DNA from: Elusimicrobiota bacterium
GTDB taxonomy: Bacteria > Elusimicrobiota > UBA8919
Assembly (NCBI GenBank): GCA_003452965.1
Contig: DMMW01000062.1
Location: 2,325-13,521, forward strand
Reading direction: 5' to 3'
DNA length: 11,197 bases
Position numbers and translations under genes: made by a program
The notes under the pieces: generated by a model
Databases searched by the model: none
Told to the model about the DNA's origin: nothing
Seen by the model: the letters and a program-made list of their open reading frames with translations, nothing else
Part shown: positions 6,169 through 11,197 of the stretch, piece by piece
Numbering within the stretch: position 1 is the stretch's first letter
Layout of the letters: each line of letters starts with the position of its first letter

Positions 6169-7392
6169 TTATTTTCTTCCGTGGCGGCGGGCATGGTAAT
6201 ACATAGATCTTCCTGGATGTTGTTTGCTTGCTGTTCGCATATGCACCGAAGATTTGATAAAAGATTGTTTGGGTATTGAAGGATGACTTGCCAACGGAAT
6301 AGATTTTCTAATAATCTTTTCAATGTTTTTAACATCGCTTTCCTGTTCAGGTGTTGCAATGGAAATTGCATGGCCCATCTTGCCTGCTCTTCCGGTCCTG
6401 CCTATTCTATGAACATAATTTTCAGGATCATCGGGCAAATCAAAATTAATAACCAGTTCTATATTCTTAACGTCAATCCCGCGTGATGCGATATCAGTAG
6501 CTACTAGGACGCGATATTTGCCGAATTTGAATCCGTTTAAGGCTTCAGTCCGCTGTCCAAGTGAACGATCCGAATGTATTTCGGCCGCAGTATTACCCGA
6601 AGCCCGTATCATACGCACAACTTTTGATGCTCTTCGCTTTGTTCTTGTGAACAAAAGGACGGAGCCGGTATACTTTTTAAGAATTTCGTCCAACAATTTA
6701 GCCTTATAGTCATTATGAACGACAAATATTTCCTGAGAAATGCCTTCTGCTGCCGTTCCGGTAGGAGCTATTTCAGTACGAACAGGTAATTTCATATACA
6801 TTGATGCCATATTAACTATCTTCATTGGCATTGTAGCGGAAAAAAGCATTGTTTGGCGGTCTTTAGGTATTAAATGAATAATTTTTTCTATTTGTGGTGC
6901 AAAGCCCATATCAAGCATTCTATCTGCTTCATCCAAAACAAGAATATTAACATCATCAAGTCTTACGCGACGTTGTCCCATAAAATCTATAAGACGGCCC
7001 GGTGTTGCTATAATAATACGTGGATTTTTCTTTAAAGCGTTTATCTGTTTTCCCATAGATTCACCGCCGATAATAACAGCAGTATCCAAAGAAAAAGTAG
7101 GAGTAAATTTTTTTAAGGCATCATTTACCTGTGCGGCGAGTTCGCGTGTGGGAACAAGAATAAGTGCGCGTCCTTTTCTTGAAGCAAGACGTTGAATTAA
7201 AGGTATGCCAAATGCGATTGTTTTGCCGGTACCTGTTTGTGCGATACCGATAATATCTTTTCCTTCAATAGCGATAGGTATCGCTTTAAACTGTATAGGT
7301 GTCGGTTCGGTAAAGCCAAGTTTATTTATAACCTGAAGAAGTCCTGGTGCTATCCCAAGTCCATAAAAACTATTTTTATTTGTATCATTCAT
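6169..7392 (-). CDS. rhlE: DEAD-box ATP-dependent RNA helicase, RhlE type
   Basis: This is a 407-residue RNA helicase that unwinds short RNA duplexes in ribosome assembly and RNA decay. All motifs are present: Q motif GFTEPTPIQ (26-34) with Phe9 upstream, motif I AQTGTGKT (51-58), Ia PTRELAAQ (81-88), GG (109-110), Ib TPGR (130-133), II DEAD (154-157), III SAT (185-187), IV LLFTRTK (246-252), V ATDIASRGID (298-307) and VI HRIGRTGR (328-335). A short basic tail ending in RRHGRK may hold RNA. The spacing and the short tail fit RhlE/CshA-type proteins; the exact paralogue is uncertain. The start at 7392 suits the family, because the Q motif sits at its usual distance. There is no Shine-Dalgarno, and the -10 box ends only 7 bases upstream, so the mRNA is probably leaderless. 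The MscS gene follows in the same unit. Confidence 0.95.
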   Translation of the reverse strand: MNDTNKNSFYGLGIAPGLLQVINKLGFTEPTPIQFKAIPIAIEGKDIIGIAQTGTGKTIAFGIPLIQRLASRKGRALILVPTRELAAQVNDALKKFTPTFSLDTAVIIGGESMGKQINALKKNPRIIIATPGRLIDFMGQRRVRLDDVNILVLDEADRMLDMGFAPQIEKIIHLIPKDRQTMLFSATMPMKIVNMASMYMKLPVRTEIAPTGTAAEGISQEIFVVHNDYKAKLLDEILKKYTGSVLLFTRTKRRASKVVRMIRASGNTAAEIHSDRSLGQRTEALNGFKFGKYRVLVATDIASRGIDVKNIELVINFDLPDDPENYVHRIGRTGRAGKMGHAISIATPEQESDVKNIEKIIRKSIPLASHPSIPKQSFIKSSVHMRTASKQHPGRSMYYHARRHGRK

Positions 7393-7399
7393 AACATCT

Positions 7400-7427
7400 A
7401 TTATACACTATTTAATGAATAAGTCAA
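7400..7427 (-). promoter_or_regulatory. sigma70-type promoter of the helicase gene
   Basis: Read on the minus strand, a -35 box TTGACT (7422-7427) and a perfect -10 box TATAAT (7400-7405) are 16 bases apart. Only seven bases (AGATGTT) separate the -10 box from the ATG at 7392. Transcription would thus begin at or within a base or two of the start codon, giving a leaderless mRNA. It likely drives both the helicase and the MscS gene. Confidence 0.8.
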
Positions 7428-7445
7428 TGTACAGATTCAAAACTA

Positions 7446-7474
7446 TTGAAAATATCTTGAAATATAAGTAGAAT
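7446..7474 (+). promoter_or_regulatory. candidate promoter of the exported beta-barrel-like gene
   Basis: TTGAAA (7446-7451) and TAGAAT (7469-7474) are 17 bases apart and match a sigma70 promoter with one mismatch per box. Transcription from about 7481 would give a 5' untranslated region of about 107 bases before ATG 7588. It diverges from the helicase promoter, and the two -35 boxes are about 18 bases apart. The region is AT-rich, so a chance match is possible. Confidence 0.45.
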
Positions 7475-7559
7475 TAGTTGTAAATAGATATGTTTCTAAT
7501 TAAATTAACATATATATAGTTCTTTATTTAAACTTTATGCATATTAGTAAAAAGATTTG

Positions 7560-7579
7560 CCATTTCATGTTGGAAATGG
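7560..7579 (+). promoter_or_regulatory. hairpin overlapping the ribosome binding site
   Basis: CCATTTC (7560-7566) and GAAATGG (7573-7579) pair over 7 bp around a 6-base loop. The 3' arm runs into the likely Shine-Dalgarno GGGGGT (7578-7583), which lies 4 bases before ATG 7588. The hairpin would partly hide the ribosome site, so it could dampen or regulate translation of the exported protein. Confidence 0.4.
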
Positions 7580-7587
7580 GGGTAGTT

Positions 7588-8271
7588 ATGAAAAGACTGT
7601 TTCTGTTGGTTGTTTTATTTACTTTAACTGTTCCAGCCGGTGCTGAATACATGGCGGGCGACCACGAACTCTTTCTTATGCCAACCGCATACACAATGCC
7701 GAAAGGTGCATCGTACTTTTCCGACTATGAAGTCGTGATACTCAATTATACTTATGCCGTAACATCGCGAACACATGTTGGAGTGTTTTCATTTTTTCCA
7801 ATAAACAAGGAAGTGCTTGAAACAACGTCAATAGGAATCAAGCAGAACTACTATTCGTCCGAACAGACCAGTTGCGCTTTATGGACTGCAATTATACCAA
7901 AAAGTAAAGTTTTTAATTTAGGCAATGTAGTAAGTCTGGGGAAAAAAAACAAAAGTATTCATATTGCGGCAAGCGCCGTGTATTTTGCCAATGAAGACGC
8001 GACATTTGACTCTGCTGAGAATTTCAAAAACCGGAAGTGGTCATTTACTTATACAATGGGCTATCGTAGAGATATGTCGGAAAAGACTTCATTGCTTGTT
8101 GAGTACTCATATATATCGGCGTCCGAAGAGGACGCTGATATCTTGTGCGTCGGACCCCGTTTCAGGACTAAAAAAATCGCTTGGGACATTGCAGCGGCAA
8201 GACCAATATTCACCAACGACGACCCCAGCCTGATAGTGTTTCCTATTCTTAAGGCCACTATTGTATTCTGA
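7588..8271 (+). CDS. exported, probable outer-membrane beta-barrel protein, function unknown
   Basis: This is a 227-residue protein that I do not recognise by sequence. It begins with a clear signal peptide: MKR, then a hydrophobic core LFLLVVLFTLTV, then PAGA before Glu20, a plausible signal peptidase I site. The mature part has no hydrophobic helix. It has repeated short stretches with alternating aromatic or aliphatic residues (VVILNYTYAV, THVGVFSFF, SIHIAASAVYFA, WSFTYTMGYRR, TSLLVEYSYISA, KIAWDIAAARP) separated by polar turns, and it ends in ILKATIVF with a C-terminal Phe. That is the pattern of a small beta-barrel recognised by the BAM machinery. I chose ATG 7588 because GGGGGT precedes it and it begins the signal peptide; in-frame ATGs at 7537 and 7567 only add a tail upstream. 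The gene looks a little richer in G and C than its neighbours. It stands alone between opposite-strand genes. Confidence 0.75.
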   Translation: MKRLFLLVVLFTLTVPAGAEYMAGDHELFLMPTAYTMPKGASYFSDYEVVILNYTYAVTSRTHVGVFSFFPINKEVLETTSIGIKQNYYSSEQTSCALWTAIIPKSKVFNLGNVVSLGKKNKSIHIAASAVYFANEDATFDSAENFKNRKWSFTYTMGYRRDMSEKTSLLVEYSYISASEEDADILCVGPRFRTKKIAWDIAAARPIFTNDDPSLIVFPILKATIVF

Positions 8272-8317
8272 CCTAAAAATTCAAGTTGCGGGGACTATCC
8301 ACTGTACATTAGGCGGG

Positions 8318-9559
8318 TTATGATGCAGATTTTTTTCCGGATGGTTTAATTTGTATTATTTCTGTCGGAAGGCCTATTTTGTTCAATAATTCAATAAACG
8401 GGTCCGGGTCCAGTTCTTCTACGTTGACCATGGTTTGCGGATTCCACACACCTTTAGCAACTAAAATTGCCGCCGCCGCAGGCGGAACTCCTGCTGTATA
8501 ACTTATCGCTTGGGATTCAACTTCGTTATAACAGTCTTTATGGTCAGAAACGTTATAAATAAATATTTCCTTTTCTTTACCATCCTTTTGTCCTTTAATT
8601 AAATCACCTATGCAGGTTTTACCCGTATAGTTCGGAGCCAGAGATTTTGGATCCGGCAAACATGCTTTTACGACTTTTAACGGGACAACTTCAATACCTT
8701 CCGATGTTTTGACGGGTTTTTCAGAAAGCAAACCGATATTTTTCAATACACTGAAGCAATTAATGTAATGGTCGCTAAATCCCATCCAGAATCTGATGCT
8801 GTTTGCATCAATATTTTTTGAAAGTGAATGTAGTTCATCGTGACCTGTTAAATAAATAGGCTGTTTACCCACAACAGGAAAATCATAAATCTGTTTTTCG
8901 GTATGTACCGGTTTGCATACCCATTTTCTATCAATCCATGTCCATACTTTTTTAAATTCCCTGAAATTAATTTCAGGGTCAAAGTTTGTCGCAAAAAACT
9001 TTCCGTGAGTTCCGGCGTTTACATCCATAATGTCTATGGTATCTATTTTATCAAAATGATGTTTTACCGCCAAAGCACAATATCCGTTTACTACCCCTGG
9101 GTCAAAACCGACTCCAAGTATAGCTGTGATACCTTTTTCTTTGCATTGGTCTTTACGTTTCCATTCATAATTTGCATACCATGGTGGATCTTCGCATACT
9201 TTGTCCGGCTCTTCGTGTATAGCGGTATCCATATATGTTGCATCGGCTTCAATACACGCTTCAAGAACAGACATATTTATAAAAGCTGCACCCAGATTTA
9301 TTACAATTTTTGAGTTTGTTTTATGTATAAGTTTTACCAGTGCGGGTACGTCCAAAGCATTTATTTGTTTGGAATGTAGTTTTTTAGTTTTATCTTTTAA
9401 ACTATTTTTCCTCTTAATACTTTCTATGATATTTTCACATTTACTTTGCCTGCGGGATGCGATACAAATATTGCCAAGAACATCGTTATTTTGAGCACAC
9501 TTATGTGCTGTAACATGTGCGACAGCACCGGCACCGATAATTAAAACATTGTTTTTCAT
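8318..9559 (-). CDS. carboxynorspermidine/carboxyspermidine synthase (saccharopine dehydrogenase family)
   Basis: This is a 413-residue NADPH-dependent enzyme that condenses aspartate beta-semialdehyde with putrescine or 1,3-diaminopropane to make carboxyspermidine or carboxynorspermidine. An N-terminal Rossmann fold shows VLIIGAGAVA (5-14). The saccharopine-reductase core follows with NLGAAFINMSVLEAC (88-102), YMDTA (109-113) and GVGFDPGVVNGY (149-160). The C-terminal part has SYTAGVPPAAAA (353-364). Size and motifs fit carboxynorspermidine dehydrogenase (CANSDH, LYS1-like), and the decarboxylase gene beside it settles the pathway. GGGGGT at 9568-9573 is the likely ribosome site, 8 bases before the ATG. 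The decarboxylase gene is 111 bp upstream on the same strand, so cotranscription is likely though a second promoter is possible. Which diamine it prefers cannot be read from sequence. Confidence 0.9.
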   Translation of the reverse strand: MKNNVLIIGAGAVAHVTAHKCAQNNDVLGNICIASRRQSKCENIIESIKRKNSLKDKTKKLHSKQINALDVPALVKLIHKTNSKIVINLGAAFINMSVLEACIEADATYMDTAIHEEPDKVCEDPPWYANYEWKRKDQCKEKGITAILGVGFDPGVVNGYCALAVKHHFDKIDTIDIMDVNAGTHGKFFATNFDPEINFREFKKVWTWIDRKWVCKPVHTEKQIYDFPVVGKQPIYLTGHDELHSLSKNIDANSIRFWMGFSDHYINCFSVLKNIGLLSEKPVKTSEGIEVVPLKVVKACLPDPKSLAPNYTGKTCIGDLIKGQKDGKEKEIFIYNVSDHKDCYNEVESQAISYTAGVPPAAAAILVAKGVWNPQTMVNVEELDPDPFIELLNKIGLPTEIIQIKPSGKKSAS

Positions 9560-9670
9560 AATAATTTACCCCCGCTGAATATTAGTAAAATTTAACTATA
9601 GACAAATTTAATTTTAAAAGCTTACAACATATTTTTGTAATATTAACTTTATTCTACGGGGTTTATCTCC
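9560..9670 (-). other. spacer between nspC and the synthase gene
   Basis: This is a 111-bp AT-rich gap within the polyamine unit. AAGGAG touches the nspC stop codon (TAAGGAG, read on the minus strand) but no start codon follows it. No hairpin with a T-run is seen, which favours read-through from nspC. There are several loose -10-like AT boxes and none is convincing. Confidence 0.35.
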
Positions 9671-10780
9671 TTAGGATAAAGCATTAATATAATCTTTATA
9701 GTTGAAACTGCGAATGAGTTTCAATGAACCGTTTAATCTTTTAATAACTATAGACGGCATTTGAAGTCCATTGAACCAGTTCTTCTTAACCATTGTATAA
9801 CCTGCTGCATCCGAAAATTTTATAGTACTGCCGATTTTCAGTTTGTTTTTAAAATTATATGTCCCAAATACATCTCCTGCCAAACATGATCGTCCGGCTA
9901 TCATATATTTATATTTTCCGTTAAAAGATGCAGATGCATCCATTTTTGCAGGTGTTCTATATATCAGCAGGTCTAACATATGCGATTCTGTTGAGCCGTC
10001 TACAATAGCGATGTCAATTTCGTTATGAACGATATCTATAACCGTAGTTACTAATTCTGTTGAACGTGTGATAGTGGTTTCTCCGGGTTCTAAATAAATT
10101 TGAATTTGAAATATTTCGCTAAATTCCTTTAATTTTTTACAAAATTTATTCAGCGGATAACCTTCTTTTGTGAAATAAATTCCACCGCCTAAACTAATCC
10201 ATTCCAATTTTTTAAGCAAATCTCCATAGTTGTGTCCGATAAAATCTAAATTATGTGAGAAATTCTTAAAATCATCATTTTCACAATTAAAATGGAACAT
10301 AATTCCGCTGATTAATTTTGATATTTCTAAAAGAGATTTTTTATCAACTACTCCAAGCCGTGAGTATTTTCTTGCGGGATCAGCTAAATCAAAATGAGAA
10401 TAACTTATTTTCGGATTCACTCTTAGCCCTATTTTTTTATTTCTTACTTTATTGTAAAACATTTTTAACTGAGATGCCGAATTAAATATTATTTTATTTG
10501 CATACTTTTTGATTTCTTCAATATCTTTTTGTGAAAAAGCAACGCAATATGCATGTACCTCTTTACCGAATTTTTCATAACCCAAGCGGGCTTCATATGA
10601 TGAACTACTTGTTGTTCCGTCCATATATTCTTTCATAAGAGGAAATACTGACCATGTAGAGAAACATTTTAATGCCAGTACAGATTTTGCACCAGAATAA
10701 TCTCTAACATACTTTATTTTCTTTAAATTTAGTAATAATTTTGATTCATCAATTAAGTAATAGGGTGTTTGTAAATTCAT
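9671..10780 (-). CDS. nspC: carboxynorspermidine/carboxyspermidine decarboxylase
   Basis: This is a 369-residue PLP enzyme of the alanine racemase/group IV decarboxylase fold. It removes CO2 from carboxyspermidine or carboxynorspermidine to give spermidine or norspermidine. The PLP lysine is Lys38 in LALKCF. Other family marks are DGTTSSSSYEARLG (54-67), FHFNCE (162-167), the glycine loop LGGGIY (197-202) that holds the PLP phosphate, EPGE (231-234), DGSTESHMLD (261-270), RSCLAGD (297-303) with the cysteine expected to act from the partner subunit, and AGYTMVKKNWFNG (326-338). Length is typical and nothing is missing. The ATG at 10780 fits the family start; no strong Shine-Dalgarno is seen. 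A near-consensus promoter lies upstream, and the synthase gene follows 111 bp downstream. Order and direction indicate an nspC-synthase unit. Confidence 0.95.
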   Translation of the reverse strand: MNLQTPYYLIDESKLLLNLKKIKYVRDYSGAKSVLALKCFSTWSVFPLMKEYMDGTTSSSSYEARLGYEKFGKEVHAYCVAFSQKDIEEIKKYANKIIFNSASQLKMFYNKVRNKKIGLRVNPKISYSHFDLADPARKYSRLGVVDKKSLLEISKLISGIMFHFNCENDDFKNFSHNLDFIGHNYGDLLKKLEWISLGGGIYFTKEGYPLNKFCKKLKEFSEIFQIQIYLEPGETTITRSTELVTTVIDIVHNEIDIAIVDGSTESHMLDLLIYRTPAKMDASASFNGKYKYMIAGRSCLAGDVFGTYNFKNKLKIGSTIKFSDAAGYTMVKKNWFNGLQMPSIVIKRLNGSLKLIRSFNYKDYINALS

Positions 10781-10812
10781 AATTATTGTTTGTTAGGTTT
10801 TTAAACAACCAA

Positions 10813-10841
10813 AGTATATATAAAAAATATTTTTATGTCAA
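10813..10841 (-). promoter_or_regulatory. sigma70-type promoter of nspC
   Basis: Read on the minus strand, a perfect -35 box TTGACA (10836-10841) and a -10 box TATACT (10813-10818) are exactly 17 bases apart. The spacer is almost pure A and T. Transcription would start near 10806, giving a 5' leader of about 26 bases before the nspC ATG. It probably drives the whole polyamine unit. Confidence 0.8.
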
Positions 10842-10884
10842 TAAAAATATTTTTTTAAAAACATTGGATTCTTAATGTTAAAAT

Positions 10885-11197
10885 ATGCATCATATAATTG
10901 TGATAGATAAAAAAATTTCAATTATTGTGCCTGTTTTAAATGAATCTGAAATAATAAATCAATTTTTAGCTGATATTAAAAATATTCGTAACTGTGAGGA
11001 TTGTGAAATTATAGTGGTTGATGGTGACGAAAACAGGGGAACAATAAATAATATGAATGATGCAAATGTAATTACTCTTGTTTCAAAAAAAGGCAGATCA
11101 TCACAGATGAATGCCGGTGCAAGTATTGCAAAAGGGCAGATTTTGCTTTTCGTTCATGCAGATACATCTATTCCTAAGGATGCATTAAATATAATAT
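10885..11197 (+). CDS. family 2 glycosyltransferase, TIGR04283-like (partial, 3' end missing)
   Basis: These are the first 104 codons of a glycosyltransferase of the GT-A fold; the rest is beyond the window. Visible motifs are SIIVPVLNES (about 12-21), the VVDG strand end (49-52), KKGRSSQMNAGA (75-86) and LLFVHADTSIP (94-104), where HAD matches the DXD-type metal and nucleotide-sugar site. The combination of a GR-xx-QMNAGA motif and LLF-x-HADT is characteristic of the TIGR04283 group, often found beside radical SAM or selenium-domain genes. Substrate and acceptor are unknown. The start at ATG 10885 has no clear Shine-Dalgarno; GTG at 10900 is the alternative and would still keep the first strand. 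The gene is divergent from nspC, with 104 bp between. Confidence 0.85.
   Translation, partial: MHHIIVIDKKISIIVPVLNESEIINQFLADIKNIRNCEDCEIIVVDGDENRGTINNMNDANVITLVSKKGRSSQMNAGASIAKGQILLFVHADTSIPKDALNII

Noticed and set aside
7537..7587. Upstream in-frame ATGs (7537, 7567) for the exported protein
   Set aside because: They would put 7 to 17 extra residues before a standard signal peptide, and one sits in the loop of the hairpin. ATG 7588 follows GGGGGT.
8272..8317. Terminator or repeat between the converging exported-protein and synthase genes
   Set aside because: The 46-bp gap has a G-rich patch but no clear inverted repeat or T-run.
9843..10028. Plus-strand frame inside nspC
   Set aside because: It is an antisense shadow of conserved decarboxylase sequence.
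10893..10898. TATAAT as a -10 box for the glycosyltransferase gene
   Set aside because: It lies inside the likely coding start, and no -35 box is found at 16-18 bases. It would require a start downstream of the family's first strand.

Overview
This is an AT-rich window with about eight complete genes and one partial gene. Two genes carry features of a Gram-negative envelope: a signal peptide followed by a beta-rich, Phe-terminated protein, and a YqjD/YqjE-like membrane pair. The promoters that can be recognised are of the sigma70 type (TTGACA/TATAAT). The polyamine genes use the carboxyspermidine/carboxynorspermidine route, which is common in many environmental bacteria. I would guess a Gram-negative bacterium from a poorly cultured phylum, but nothing here fixes the taxonomy.

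Layout. 54-2705 (-) is a P2-type cation ATPase with intact catalytic motifs but neutral residues at most of the SERCA calcium-ligand positions. 2706-3251 is a long non-coding gap. It holds a GC-richer, MITE-like repeat (about 2749-2936) and a second short transposon-end-like motif near 3144. 3309-4295 (+) is an AI-2E/PerM-family membrane protein whose natural-looking N-terminus (from 3252) is cut by a single in-frame TAA at 3306-3308. 4411-4704 and 4701-4985 (+) are a translationally coupled DUF883/YqjD-like and YqjE/holin-like pair, preceded by a 115-bp leader with an orphan Shine-Dalgarno and a small nest of inverted repeats.

5080-6150 (-) is an MscS channel, placed 18 bp behind a RhlE-type DEAD-box helicase (6169-7392, -). 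The helicase is driven by a near-consensus promoter that probably yields a leaderless or nearly leaderless mRNA. 7588-8271 (+) is an exported, probable outer-membrane beta-barrel protein of unknown function, with a hairpin abutting its ribosome binding site. 8318-9559 and 9671-10780 (-) are carboxynorspermidine synthase and decarboxylase, with nspC first, behind a TTGACA-N17-TATACT promoter. 10885 onward (+) is the N-terminal part of a TIGR04283-type family 2 glycosyltransferase that runs off the window.

How they fit together. The first half is mainly membrane transport and envelope mechanics: ATPase, AI-2E-family protein, YqjD/E pair and MscS. The helicase is a housekeeping RNA-remodelling gene. 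The last third is a compact polyamine pathway converting aspartate semialdehyde plus putrescine or 1,3-diaminopropane to spermidine or norspermidine. I see no CRISPR array, RNA gene, complete insertion sequence or clear novel defence system. The most unusual points are the in-frame stop in the AI-2E gene, the atypical ion site of the ATPase, the leader before the YqjD-like gene and the probable leaderless helicase mRNA.
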